A stretch of 64,000 bases of DNA from Pectinatus haikarae (GCF_030813505.1 NZ_JAUSUE010000005.1), one strand, 5' to 3'. Counted from the stretch's first letter, positions 52,106 through 61,502 are shown. Notes: generated by a model from the letters alone, not told the origin. Translations and numbers: made by a program.

Positions 52106-53000
52106 AAATACACATACTGGCTTGGGACGGGGTCTGGGAGCTTTGTTGAATAATATTGAAATTGACAGTAAAGAAAAAATAGAACAGATCAATACAAATG
52201 ATATAAGAACAAATCCTTTTCAACCACGCTCGAATTTCGACGAGAAATCCATTACAGAATTGGCACAGTCAATTGAAAAATGTGGTATATTGCAGCCTGT
52301 TTTGCTGAGAAAAATTTCGGAAGGATATCAATTGATAAGTGGAGAAAGGAGATGGCGTGCATGTAAAAAAATAAAACTTGATGTAATACCGGCGATAATA
52401 CGTGATTATTCGGATAGGGAAGTAGCCCAAATTGCGCTTATTGAAAATTTGCAGAGAGAAGATCTAAATGCTATGGAGGAGGCTTCAGCCTATTCACGGC
52501 TTCTTTCAGAAACAGGAATCACGCAGAATGAGCTTTCACAATATATAGGGAAAAGCCGCAGCCACGTGGCAAATTTTTTACGGCTCCTGCATTTAGCCAA
52601 ACCTATACAACTCCTCATAATGGAAGGAAATCTTAATATGGGACAAGCTAAACCTCTGTTGGCGATAAAAGATGAAAAGCTTCAGGAGAAGACAGCTGTG
52701 TATATATTGGCCAATGAATTATCAGCAAGAGAAGCTGAAGATGTGGTAAAAAAGATATTGCAAAAACAAACCGATATAGATGGAAAAAGGAAAAAACATT
52801 TTGCTGATGATGTTTTTATAGCAGATATAGAAGAAAAATTGGCACTCCTCCTGGGAACGAAAGTAAATATTAAGACAGGTACCAGAAAAAACAAAATTGA
52901 AATAGAATTCAGCTCTGCTGAGGATTTGGACAGAATAATTGATGCTGTGATGAAGAAAGATGAGAAAAAGGAAATAGCAGAGCATGAATTTTTCATATAA
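52098..53000 (+). CDS. parB: Chromosome-partitioning protein ParB/Spo0J
   Basis: 300 residues. LGRGLGALLNN start, ParB N-terminal nuclease-like CTP-binding domain with GERRWRA, and helix-turn-helix ITQNELSQYIGKSRSHVANFL. C-terminal dimerisation part. It loads at parS and slides. Confidence 0.96.
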   Translation: MPKNTHTGLGRGLGALLNNIEIDSKEKIEQINTNDIRTNPFQPRSNFDEKSITELAQSIEKCGILQPVLLRKISEGYQLISGERRWRACKKIKLDVIPAIIRDYSDREVAQIALIENLQREDLNAMEEASAYSRLLSETGITQNELSQYIGKSRSHVANFLRLLHLAKPIQLLIMEGNLNMGQAKPLLAIKDEKLQEKTAVYILANELSAREAEDVVKKILQKQTDIDGKRKKHFADDVFIADIEEKLALLLGTKVNIKTGTRKNKIEIEFSSAEDLDRIIDAVMKKDEKKEIAEHEFFI

Positions 53001-53148
53001 GTTTTGATAAGAAAATTATTTTTGTGGTATAATAACTTGTACTCACGGTTGAAAAATTTTGAGTAATTGGTTATGGGCAGCCAATAGAGGTGTTTTTTTA
53101 ATTCCGTAAAAAATAAGCCTATTTTTAGATAAAGGAGATTAGTAGAAC

Positions 53149-53652
53149 ATGACAAATGGTTCTATAGGAATGATGAATGAAACAGTATTGTATATAATAG
53201 CTGCGATGGCGGTATTACTTTTGATAGCTTATATAATCACAGTAATTTTGATGGTAAAGCTGGGAAATATGAAAAAACGCTATAAAGAGATGATGCAGGG
53301 TGTCGATTCAAAAGATTTAGAAAATATGCTGTTGGAACATATTTCAAAAGTGGAAAAGGTAATGCAGCAAAATACCGAAATAGAGATGGAAAATAAAAAA
53401 ATTCGTGATATTTTGCAGAATGTGATCCAAAAAGTCGGAGTGGTACGGTTTGCTGCCTTCGAGGATGTCGGTGGCGATTTGAGTTATGCAGTCGCCCTTT
53501 TGGACAGGAAAAATTCGGGAATTATACTGTCCGGTATATTTAGCCGCAATAGTTCGACCACATATATGAAACCTGTAGATAAGGGTCATTCTTCATATAA
53601 GCTTTCCGATGAAGAAAATGAAGCTCTGAATAAGGCAATTTCGCAATCATAA
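53149..53652 (+). CDS. DUF4446 family membrane protein
   Basis: 167 residues. N-terminal TM helix (about 14-36), coiled-coil part (about 45-90, KKRYKEMMQGVDSKDLENML) and a C-terminal VRFAAFEDVGGDLSYAVALLD, the DUF4446 signature. Frequently follows parB in Bacillota. Role unknown; a TM anchor with cytoplasmic coiled coil is seen directly. Confidence 0.88.
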   Translation: MTNGSIGMMNETVLYIIAAMAVLLLIAYIITVILMVKLGNMKKRYKEMMQGVDSKDLENMLLEHISKVEKVMQQNTEIEMENKKIRDILQNVIQKVGVVRFAAFEDVGGDLSYAVALLDRKNSGIILSGIFSRNSSTTYMKPVDKGHSSYKLSDEENEALNKAISQS

Positions 53653-53664
53653 TTTAACTAAGGT

Positions 53665-53703
53665 AAACCTAAAACTGATTTACAGCAGTTTTAGGTTTTT
53701 TTA
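53665..53703 (+). terminator. Terminator of the parAB-DUF4446 unit
   Basis: AAACCTAAAACTG / CAGTTTTAGGTTT, then seven T. Confidence 0.9.
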
Positions 53704-54071
53704 TAAAAATATTCATAAAACCAATTGAATTGATTGGCATTGATGCATAGTTTAGCAGTGATGATTTGCCAATGTGCAACAGCAGAGAAAAAAATATATT
53801 TCAGTGATGAGCCTATTAGAAAATGTCTAAATATAAAGCTGTTATCCATGGAAAAAGTATATGAATGATATAAAAAATATTACAATGATTACAAAAATAT
53901 TTGATGGCTGTATATACTTGTAATGGAAAAGAAATAGTGTTAGACTGAAAAAGTAGCAGATTTGTTTTTAGTAATGTATTATATTTTTCGTCTTTTCAGA
54001 GATAGTTTGCCGCTGCGGGCAAATATTGTTCAACATTGACTTCTAAGTGTGGATGAAAGTGAATTCATTTG

Positions 54072-54179
54072 AGCTTAGGAGTTTATTTACGTGAAACAGA
54101 AGAATATAAAGTCGGCAAGTTATACTGTGCAGGAGAAGCTGTCAGCAAATTTATGGGCATCAACAGGCAGGCTGCTTAA
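54072..54179 (+). pseudogene. Possible gene remnant resembling a BirA-type helix-turn-helix
   Basis: One frame reads SLGVYLRETEEYKVGKL then AGEAVSKFMGINRQAA and stops. The last part resembles the DNA-binding motif of biotin repressors. There is no start codon or Shine-Dalgarno and the rest of the protein is missing. The surrounding 577-base gap (53653-54229) otherwise contains a terminator, a weak parS-like site and no gene. Confidence 0.3.
54083..54098. other. Weak parS-like site
   Basis: TTATTTACGTGAAACA, 13 of 16 matches; right arm complete, left arm degenerate. Confidence 0.35.
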
Positions 54180-54229
54180 TTGCATAGACTGGTTGTGAAA
54201 AAATGAAAAATAATTCGTGAGGCGATCTT

Positions 54230-55420
54230 ATGTTGAAAAAGGCTGCATTAAAAACTGCATTAAAATTATGGAATAAGGGTGGTTTTTCTGTACAATTTTG
54301 GGATGGAGAAGAAAAAAATTATGGAGAAGAGACCCCAAAATTTAAAATAATTTTTCATCGTGAACCGACATTAACAGATATCAAAGATATGAATACGGAT
54401 CTTGTGCTGACTCTCGGACAGGCTTACATGGATGGCAGTATAGATTTTGAAGGCTCTCTAGATGATGTTATAGCGGTCATGTTCAAAAATCAAAACGGTG
54501 ATGTAAAAAAATATGCACTTGATGAATTAAAGAGAAAAATGTTTTCTGGAATTGAGGAACAGGAAAAGCAAAACATTCACAGTCATTATGACTTGGGCAA
54601 TGATTTTTATGCGAAGTGGCTCGATAAGACAATGTCATATTCGTGTGCATATTTTAAACATGAAACGGATACATTAGATGAAGCACAGCTTCACAAAATA
54701 GATCATTCTTTGCAAAAATTGTTGCTGAAAAAGGATGAGACTCTCCTTGATATAGGCTGCGGGTGGGGCTGGCTCATAATAAGAGCGGCACAGCAATATG
54801 GAGTCAATGCAGTAGGCATAACATTAAGTGAGGAGCAATATGCCGGGGCCACAGAAAGAATAAAAAAACTTGGTCTTGAAGATAAGGTAAGGGTTTTACT
54901 GCTTAACTATATGGACCTTGATATTGAAAAATATCAATTTGATAAAATCGTAAGTATAGGGATGTTTGAACATGTCGGGAAGGAGTTTCTACCTCTTTAT
55001 CTGCATAAGGTGAATACGTTACTGAAAACTGGAGGACTATTTCTGCTTCATTCGATAATGGGTTATACTGAGGCACCGACTAATGGATGGATAAAGCGAT
55101 ATATTTTTCCGGGAGGATATATACCGACTGTGCGTGAAACAGTAAATCTATTCCCCGATTTTAATTTTTATTTACTTCATATGGAAAGTTTACGCCGTCA
55201 TTATGCACGTACACTTGACGAGTGGTATAAAAATTTTCTTGCATGCAAGGATACATTGCCGGCTAAATATGATGAACAATTTAAAAGAATGTGGGGACTT
55301 TATCTTTCCGGCTGCGCATCTGCTTTTAGGACGGGCAATATAGACGTTGTGCAGTATTTGTTGAGCAAGGGAATAAATAACGATCTGCCGATGACCGATG
55401 AATATATGTATGAAAAATGA
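54230..55420 (+). CDS. cfa: Cyclopropane-fatty-acyl-phospholipid synthase family methyltransferase
   Basis: 396 residues. N-terminal substrate-binding part, then a SAM-binding domain with LLDIGCGWGWLIIRAAQQYG near residue 172, SCAYF and IFPGGYIPT. Adds a methylene group to unsaturated phospholipid acyl chains. GAGG lies ahead of the ATG. Monocistronic with a terminator behind it. Confidence 0.94.
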   Translation: MLKKAALKTALKLWNKGGFSVQFWDGEEKNYGEETPKFKIIFHREPTLTDIKDMNTDLVLTLGQAYMDGSIDFEGSLDDVIAVMFKNQNGDVKKYALDELKRKMFSGIEEQEKQNIHSHYDLGNDFYAKWLDKTMSYSCAYFKHETDTLDEAQLHKIDHSLQKLLLKKDETLLDIGCGWGWLIIRAAQQYGVNAVGITLSEEQYAGATERIKKLGLEDKVRVLLLNYMDLDIEKYQFDKIVSIGMFEHVGKEFLPLYLHKVNTLLKTGGLFLLHSIMGYTEAPTNGWIKRYIFPGGYIPTVRETVNLFPDFNFYLLHMESLRRHYARTLDEWYKNFLACKDTLPAKYDEQFKRMWGLYLSGCASAFRTGNIDVVQYLLSKGINNDLPMTDEYMYEK

Positions 55421-55476
55421 TATATTGCACTTGATCAGGCAATAAAAAATTCAGGTGTTATATTTTAGAGACAAGG

Positions 55477-55520
55477 GACGGCTGCTGTGAATATTATTCA
55501 TAATGGCCGTCTTTTGTTTT
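55477..55520 (+). terminator. Terminator of cfa
   Basis: GACGGC ... GCCGTC with inner pairing TGTGAATA/TATTCATA, followed by TTTTGTTTTTG. Confidence 0.8.
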
Positions 55521-55650
55521 TGATAAATATAATTACAAATATTACATAGTAATTAAGAACAAATCTTGACAAAATAAATGATTTTATTTAATATAAAGCT
55601 ATAAATATAGACTAAAGTTATTATCCATTCATGAAGAAAAAATTTCATTT

Positions 55651-55866
55651 ATGAATAGATTAAAAGGAGGCTTTCCTATTTTAAAGCTGTTTTCTGATGT
55701 GGAGAAAAATAAAAATGAGTTGGAAGAAATACTTTTGCGCGTTCGTACTGATGAAATTATATACAGACAGAAAAATGAAATAGAAATTGCAAATCGATTA
55801 AAACTATTGGAAAATCAATTGAACATTGCGGTTAAAAATCTAAATGATGCTATGACGCTCAAATAA
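55651..55866 (+). CDS. Small coiled-coil protein, start codon uncertain
   Basis: 71 residues from ATG 55651, which has no good Shine-Dalgarno. In frame, AAAGGAGG (55663-55670) lies seven bases before an ATT at 55678, which would give 63 residues by a rare start. The body (FSDVEKNKNELEEILL ... NLNDAMTLK) is helical and charged, likely coiled coil. No family recognised. It could be a real small protein between cfa and the encapsulin genes. Confidence 0.4.
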   Translation: MNRLKGGFPILKLFSDVEKNKNELEEILLRVRTDEIIYRQKNEIEIANRLKLLENQLNIAVKNLNDAMTLK

Positions 55867-56086
55867 ATGCAACACGGTTACATCTGCAAAATTTATGCAT
55901 GAGCTTATTTTCAATAGAAATCGTAAATGATAAGAATTGAAAGAAATATTTTAGACATATATATATTAATAAAAAGGATTTTTGTGTGAATTAGAGAATA
56001 AATCCTAATAGATATTAAGATAGAATTCTTGTCTTTTAGAAAAATATCAGTGCACTTATTTTATGTGCCGACTGATTAAAATAGTA

Positions 56087-56155
56087 TCGAATAAACAGAG
56101 ATCATGTTTGTAGATCAAGCGGCGGAATTAACTGCTGCCTGATATGTTTATTCGA
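56087..56155 (+). ncRNA. Branched hairpin leader before the encapsulin operon
   Basis: An 11-base closing stem TCGAATAAACA / TGTTTATTCGA encloses two small hairpins: GATC-9-GATC (56100-56116) and GCGGC-10-GCTGC (56119-56138). This three-way-junction layout ends 47 bases before the cargo gene. It is not followed by a terminator. It resembles a cis-acting RNA but matches no class I know. The rest of 55867-56202 is AT-rich. Confidence 0.4.
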
Positions 56156-56202
56156 CATTATAGCAATAAAAGGCAAGTTTTATTAAAAGGGGGATAAATT
56201 AG

Positions 56203-56568
56203 ATGGCAGATTTTGCAAATCCGTTTCAGGGCAATGTTGATCGTAAATTAACAAAGGGAGAATTGATACAGGCAGTACGGCTGGATATTTCAGGAGAACT
56301 TGAGGCAATTTACCTTTATGATGCACATGTGCAGGCAACAGATAATGAAGTGGCTAAAAAAGTTATAGCTGATATACGTGATGAAGAAAAAGCTCATGTC
56401 GGAGAATTGATGGCGCTGCTTCGTATTCTTGACCCTGAAGAGGCTGAGCATTTTGCTTCTGGAGAAGCCGAAGTTAAAGAATTGCTCGAAGAACTGGAAA
56501 ATGAAAAAAAGGAAAGTGTTTTGAAAAAAACTGATCCTGAGGCTACCGTAGGAAGTCTTATCAAATAA
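56203..56568 (+). CDS. Encapsulated ferritin-like protein (cargo)
   Basis: 121 residues. Ferritin-like helices with metal ligands in GELEAIYLYDAH and DEEKAHVGELM (ExxH), as in encapsulated ferritins. The C-terminus carries the cargo-loading motif TVGSLIK, which docks inside the encapsulin shell. Oxidises ferrous iron for storage within the compartment. AAGGGGG precedes the ATG. Shell gene follows after 66 bases. Confidence 0.93.
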   Translation: MADFANPFQGNVDRKLTKGELIQAVRLDISGELEAIYLYDAHVQATDNEVAKKVIADIRDEEKAHVGELMALLRILDPEEAEHFASGEAEVKELLEELENEKKESVLKKTDPEATVGSLIK

Positions 56569-56634
56569 ATAACATAATCGGTGATTCATAGATTTGTTTT
56601 AATGGTTGTAAAAATAACAGGAGGGATGTTTTGT

Positions 56635-57450
56635 ATGGATTATTTATCTAGAGACGCAGCACCATTTACTGACGAATTTTGGGAACAAATTGATAAAACA
56701 GTTGTAAAAACAGCGGGCAATGTATTGCATGGACGCAGGTTCATTCCATTATATGGACCTTTGGGCATAGGTGTCACCAGTATTACTGTTGATGATGCTG
56801 ATAAATTAGAAGAAGTTTCCAAAAATGGGTTTATGATGACCTCCGGGCGCAAATTTTTGGAAATTCCCACATTATATGAAGACTTTCTTTTATCAGCGAG
56901 AGATTTGGAAAGTGCCGCTCATGCCGGATATCCTGCTGATTTATCAAAGGCTGTTAATGCAGCGGAAGATTGTGCATTGAAAGAGGATCGGTTAGTATTT
57001 TTTGGCAATGCAGACTTTAAGATAGACGGGTTATTTAATGTTGCCGGCTCAAATAAAATCAAAAAAAATGACTGGACTGTTGGCGAAAATGCTTTTACGG
57101 ATATAGCGGCGGCGATAAATCTACTGGTTGAAAAAGGTATATACGGTGCTTATTCGCTGGCAATCAGTCCAGATCTTTATTTGCAGATGCAAAGATTGCA
57201 GCCGGGAACTGGTTTACTGGAAATAGACAGAGTGAAAAAACTTCTTGACAAGAGAATATATTCAACACCTGTACTGGGAAAGGGAAAGGCAGTTCTTGTT
57301 TGCGCGGACAGCAGAAATATGGATTTGGTGATCGGCCAGGATCTTAAAACGGCATATCTTGAACAAACAGAATTAAATCATAAATTCCGTATTCTTGAAA
57401 CAATGCTGTTGAGAATAAAAAGACCTCAGGCAATAGTGATCTTTGAATAA
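56635..57450 (+). CDS. Encapsulin shell protein
   Basis: 271 residues from ATG 56635, nine bases behind AGGAGGGA; a GTG at 56581 would add an unlikely N-terminus. HK97-fold encapsulin: MDYLSRDAAPFTDEFWEQID start, GRRFIPLYGPLG, and the C-terminal ETMLLRIKRPQAIV. Builds the protein nanocompartment that holds the ferritin-like cargo. Forms an iron/oxidative-stress unit with the next genes. Confidence 0.95.
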   Translation: MDYLSRDAAPFTDEFWEQIDKTVVKTAGNVLHGRRFIPLYGPLGIGVTSITVDDADKLEEVSKNGFMMTSGRKFLEIPTLYEDFLLSARDLESAAHAGYPADLSKAVNAAEDCALKEDRLVFFGNADFKIDGLFNVAGSNKIKKNDWTVGENAFTDIAAAINLLVEKGIYGAYSLAISPDLYLQMQRLQPGTGLLEIDRVKKLLDKRIYSTPVLGKGKAVLVCADSRNMDLVIGQDLKTAYLEQTELNHKFRILETMLLRIKRPQAIVIFE

Positions 57451-57511
57451 AACGGGTAAACGGCGGCCGGCAGGCAGCCTATAATATATTATATTGGAGG
57501 TATAATTTAGA

Positions 57512-57886
57512 ATGGAAAAGGTAGTTTTTTATCGTTGTGAAAGATGCGGAAATATAGTGGCACTTGTAAATAACGGCGGTGGTACATTGTCCTGCTGCGG
57601 TCAGTCTATGACCAAGCTTGAGGCCAATACTACTGATGCGGCACAGGAAAAGCATGTACCTGCAGTTACCAAGAAAGATGATAAGATAGAAGTCGCTGTT
57701 GGTTCAGTGCTGCATCCTATGCAGGAGGAACATTATATTCAGTGGATAGCTCTTGCTACGGATTCACGTGTGCGCATCCAGTTTTTAAAGCCGGGTGAAG
57801 AACCTAAAGCCGAGTTCTGTGGGGCACAGAACGGAACAGTCTATGAATATTGCAATTTACATGGTTTATGGAAAAAAGATTTTTAA
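57512..57886 (+). CDS. dfx: Desulfoferrodoxin (superoxide reductase)
   Basis: 124 residues. N-terminal desulforedoxin-type iron site (CERCG and SCCGQ) and the superoxide reductase centre with H-P-M, E-H-Y and C-N-L-H-G-L-W. Converts superoxide to hydrogen peroxide without making oxygen. Typical of anaerobes. Sixty bases after the encapsulin gene. Confidence 0.96.
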   Translation: MEKVVFYRCERCGNIVALVNNGGGTLSCCGQSMTKLEANTTDAAQEKHVPAVTKKDDKIEVAVGSVLHPMQEEHYIQWIALATDSRVRIQFLKPGEEPKAEFCGAQNGTVYEYCNLHGLWKKDF

Positions 57887-57903
57887 GAACTTTGTGTGAA
57901 GAT

Positions 57904-57933
57904 GAGGGGATTCTCTGGTAGAGGATCCCCTTC
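57904..57933 (+). terminator. Hairpin after dfx
   Basis: GGGGAT / ATCCCC with flanking pairs (57904-57933); the tail is TTCTCTATAT, so only a weak terminator. The remainder up to 58188 is AT-rich with no gene seen. Confidence 0.5.
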
Positions 57934-58188
57934 TCTATATCAAGATGTGTTTATCGGTGAAGGGCTAAAATGTATGGCTGTAGCTAAGAATTAATCTGTG
58001 ATTGGCCTAGTATGCTGACAATACCTATTGTTTCTTTTAGTTAGTATATATTTTTTTAAAAATTAATTACAAAAAAATACTAAAAACTATTGAAATTTTT
58101 ATAACGCAGTAATATAATAATAATTAGTTGAGAATATTTTTCATGCAGAAAATATAATAATTTTAATAAGAAAAGGGAGTTGTTGGCA

Positions 58189-58782
58189 ATGGGTCAGTTT
58201 CAGGAAGCAGTAAGCAAACGCCGTACAAATTATGCACTGGGAAAGAACGTTAATGTCTCGTCAAAGCAGATAGTTGCAGAAATAGAACAATTAGTGAAGG
58301 ATGTTCCTTCAGCATTTAATATGCAGTCAGCCAGGGTTGTAGTGGCCTTTGGCAGTAATCATGATAAAATATGGCAGATCACAAAGGATATTTTGCAAAA
58401 AATTGTACCGGAAAAGAATTTTGCTGCCACTGAAGAAAAAATAAACGGTTTTGCCGCAGCATATGGCACAGTTTTATATTTTGATGAAACGCTTACTGTC
58501 GAATCGATGCAAAAGCAATACGCTGCTTATGCGGATAATTTCCCGGTATGGGCTCAGCAGGCGAATGGAATGCTGCAATTTGCTATTTGGACAGTACTCA
58601 ATAATATGGGACTTGGTGTTAATCTGCAGCATTATAATCCTTTGATTGATGATCAGGTAAAGAAGCTTTTTAATGTACCGCCAAGCTGGAAATTAATTGC
58701 GCAGATGCCTTTTGGAGAACCATTGCAGGTTCCGGGACCTATCGAAAAAATAGATGTAAGTGAAAGAGTTAAAATTTTTTAA
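58189..58782 (+). CDS. Nitroreductase family protein
   Basis: 197 residues from ATG 58189, nine bases after AAAAGGGAG. FMN-dependent fold: SKRRTNYAL start, PSAFNMQSARVVV, and GLGVNLQHYNPLID, the HBN/Frm2-like type. It likely reduces nitro or quinone compounds with NAD(P)H. Located in the oxidative-stress island. Confidence 0.9.
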   Translation: MGQFQEAVSKRRTNYALGKNVNVSSKQIVAEIEQLVKDVPSAFNMQSARVVVAFGSNHDKIWQITKDILQKIVPEKNFAATEEKINGFAAAYGTVLYFDETLTVESMQKQYAAYADNFPVWAQQANGMLQFAIWTVLNNMGLGVNLQHYNPLIDDQVKKLFNVPPSWKLIAQMPFGEPLQVPGPIEKIDVSERVKIF

Positions 58783-58827
58783 TTAAATAAATCTTGTTGA
58801 ATTTATATTGTGCAAGGAGGGTAAATG

Positions 58828-59376
58828 ATGGCTATTTATGATTTCAAGGTAAAAACTAATCATGGGAAAGAAAAATCACTTGCGGATTATAAGGGAAAAG
58901 TCCTTATTATTGTCAATACGGCAAGCAAGTGCGGATTTACGCCTCAATATGAAGAATTACAGCAGGTGTACTTAAAATACAAGGATAAGGGTTTTGAAAT
59001 ATTGGCCTTTCCAAGTAATCAGTTTGCAGCGCAGGAGCCGGGAAATGCTGCAGAAATAGAACAATTCTGCAAGGTAAATTACGGTGTAACATTTCCTATA
59101 TTTGAAAAAGGAGATGTTCGCGGAGAAACTGCACAGCCTCTTTTTAAATATTTAACAGAACAGGCAGCCTTTAAGGGATTTGATGAAGCTCATCCTAATG
59201 CTGCAAAATTGCAAAATGCCATAAACACGAATTTCCCGGAATTTATGAAGGGTGATTCTGTGAAGTGGAATTTTACGAAATTTCTTGTGGATAAAAAGGG
59301 CAATGTCGTAAAACGGGCTGAACCCACTACTACACCGAAACAAATGGAAGCAGATATCGAAAAACTATTGGGATAA
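58828..59376 (+). CDS. Glutathione peroxidase family protein (thiol peroxidase)
   Basis: 182 residues from the second ATG (58828), seven bases after GGAGG, giving MAIYDFKVKT as in the family. Active-site Cys in NTASKCGFTPQYEEL, then FPSNQFAAQEPG and WNFTKFLVD with the Gln/Trp of the catalytic set. Cysteine rather than selenocysteine. Reduces peroxides, probably with thioredoxin. Confidence 0.95.
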   Translation: MAIYDFKVKTNHGKEKSLADYKGKVLIIVNTASKCGFTPQYEELQQVYLKYKDKGFEILAFPSNQFAAQEPGNAAEIEQFCKVNYGVTFPIFEKGDVRGETAQPLFKYLTEQAAFKGFDEAHPNAAKLQNAINTNFPEFMKGDSVKWNFTKFLVDKKGNVVKRAEPTTTPKQMEADIEKLLG

Positions 59377-59401
59377 TTTTAACAGGCTTTTATAAGCAGG
59401 T

Positions 59402-59470
59402 AAATACTGTATAGGGGAAAGTGTATCAAATTAATGATCTGATATATTTTTCCCTATACAGTATTTTTTA
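59402..59470 (+). terminator. Terminator of the oxidative-stress island
   Basis: AAATACTGTATAGGG / CCCTATACAGTATTT around a 35-base loop, followed by TTTATT. Confidence 0.8.
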
Positions 59471-59572
59471 TTAAAAAAATAACGTAATAAAGGTAAAAAT
59501 CAGATTATATAGAATAATATATATAAGGCTATACTATACTAAGCAGTTGCGCAAGAAAAGGGGCTTTGGCAT

Positions 59573-61357
59573 ATGAAAAATTTATATTCTATTAAAGTCA
59601 GATTGATTTTTACTATAGTTGCAGTTTCAATAGGAACAATACTTTGCGTCGGTGGTTTTTTTATTTATAATATGATCAGAAACAGTGAAAATCAAATCGC
59701 CGATTATAGGCAAACACTGGTCGAAAATGTAGATCGTGAACTTAAACGGCAGACAGAAATAGCCATGAGTCTTATTAAGGATGTGTATAGCAAGCAACAG
59801 TCAGGTATGATCACAGAGGCACAGGCGAAAGTACAGGCGGCCTCTTTGATAAGGCAATTGCGGTATGATGATGGCAGAGGATATTTTTGGATAGATACAT
59901 ATGATGGAGTAAACGTTGTCCTCATGGGAAGAGATATAGAGGGCCAATCACGTATTGACTCAGTTGATCCCAACGGAAAATATTATATAAAAGAAATAAT
60001 AGAGAATGGCCGTAAAGCCGATGGTGGGTATACAGATCTTATGTTTGCAAAACCGAATGAAACGATACCTTTGCCAAAACGCAATTATTCTATTGCCTTT
60101 GACCCATATAAATGGGTCTTGGGAACAGGAGGCTGGATTGATTATATTGATGCCAGGGTAGCTCAAAAAGAAGCAGCTGAAAAACAAATCCTTCAGGACA
60201 GTATCATCAGAATTGTAATATATATGGCAGTATTGCAAATAATACTGATTGGCATAGCTATATATGTGGGGAAAATACTGGCTGATCCGATAGAATTTGT
60301 TACTGAAAAGATGAATATTTTGGCAACAGGAGATTTCAGCTCAACCGTTGAAGGAAAAATATTGGAACGCAAGGATGAAATAGGAATAATGGGGCGTTCT
60401 CTGCAATCTTTGCATAATAATGTTAAGACGTTATTGAAAAAAATCGCTGAATCTGCTGAATATTTGGCAGCATCCGCGCAAGAGTTGACGTCAAGCGCCG
60501 AACAATCGGCTACGGCAAGCAATCAAGTTGCCGATTCGATGGTAAATGTGGCACATTTGTGCAATGATCAATTTTCTGCAGTAGATGGTGCGGGAAAAAA
60601 TACGAGTGATCTTTCCAGTCATATGCAGAATTTTATGAGTGCGATAGAAGAATCGGGACAGAAGATAAAACTGGCAAGCGAAGCTGCCGGGAGAGGAAAT
60701 AAGGAAGTATCGGCAGCTGTTTCAAAAATGGAAGATATGGAGAGGTCTGTCAGCAAATCCGCTGAGGTTATAGGCGGATTAGGTAAAAGGTCAGAGAAAA
60801 TAGGTGCTATTGTCGATACAATAGGCAGCATAGCGGGACAGACCAATCTGCTGGCATTGAATGCTGCCATAGAAGCAGCCAGAGCGGGAGAACACGGTAA
60901 GGGGTTTGCTGTTGTTGCCGAAGAGGTCAGAAAGTTGGCTGAACAATCGCAAATGGCTGCCAGCGAAATTGCAGAATTGATAAGTTCTATACAGAATGAA
61001 ACGCAGAATGCGGTTACTGTTATGCAAACAGGTGTAGATCAAGTGAAGGAGGGGTCATCGGTAGTTGATAATGCAGGAAATACATTTGGTGATATCGTGG
61101 GCATGGTGGAACAGATAGCTGAACGGTCAGAAAGTATGGAACAGATAGTCGGCAGCCTGGCAAAAGGGACAGAAGACATAGCTGCGACCGTGGAAAAAAT
61201 CGACAGTATGAGCCGCAGTGTATCCGCTGAAGCTGAAACGGTTTCTGCCGCCACAGAGGAGCAGACTGCTTCGATGAATGAAATTGCTGATGCCAGCCGT
61301 ACGCTGGCTCAGATGGCACAGGAACTGCAGGGAGCTGTCAGTTCGTTTAAAATATAA
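59573..61357 (+). CDS. Methyl-accepting chemotaxis protein with sCache_2 sensor
   Basis: 594 residues. TM1 (about 9-33), a single Cache domain (35-205) with RGYFWIDTYDG, the W-V-L-G-T-G-G-W-I-D end, TM2 (about 212-235), HAMP and the signalling tip QTNLLALNAAIEAARAG. sCache_2 receptors often sense small organic acids (family knowledge; ligand not proven). AAAAGGGG precedes the ATG. Confidence 0.94.
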   Translation: MKNLYSIKVRLIFTIVAVSIGTILCVGGFFIYNMIRNSENQIADYRQTLVENVDRELKRQTEIAMSLIKDVYSKQQSGMITEAQAKVQAASLIRQLRYDDGRGYFWIDTYDGVNVVLMGRDIEGQSRIDSVDPNGKYYIKEIIENGRKADGGYTDLMFAKPNETIPLPKRNYSIAFDPYKWVLGTGGWIDYIDARVAQKEAAEKQILQDSIIRIVIYMAVLQIILIGIAIYVGKILADPIEFVTEKMNILATGDFSSTVEGKILERKDEIGIMGRSLQSLHNNVKTLLKKIAESAEYLAASAQELTSSAEQSATASNQVADSMVNVAHLCNDQFSAVDGAGKNTSDLSSHMQNFMSAIEESGQKIKLASEAAGRGNKEVSAAVSKMEDMERSVSKSAEVIGGLGKRSEKIGAIVDTIGSIAGQTNLLALNAAIEAARAGEHGKGFAVVAEEVRKLAEQSQMAASEIAELISSIQNETQNAVTVMQTGVDQVKEGSSVVDNAGNTFGDIVGMVEQIAERSESMEQIVGSLAKGTEDIAATVEKIDSMSRSVSAEAETVSAATEEQTASMNEIADASRTLAQMAQELQGAVSSFKI

Positions 61358-61502
61358 TGGCCTTTGAACAGAAAGGCAGCAGTATCAAGAGGCATGAGTG
61401 ACAGGCAGGATAAGGTGTAATTGCATCAGTATGAGTATCATGGGCACAAAGAAAACGGATTTTCGTGTGAGAAATGATATTATTTTGGGCTGGTTTTGCT
61501 GA

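Noticed and set aside
55131..55150. Further parS site in cfa (GTGCGTGAAACA)
   Set aside because: Only the right arm matches; the left arm agrees at very few positions.
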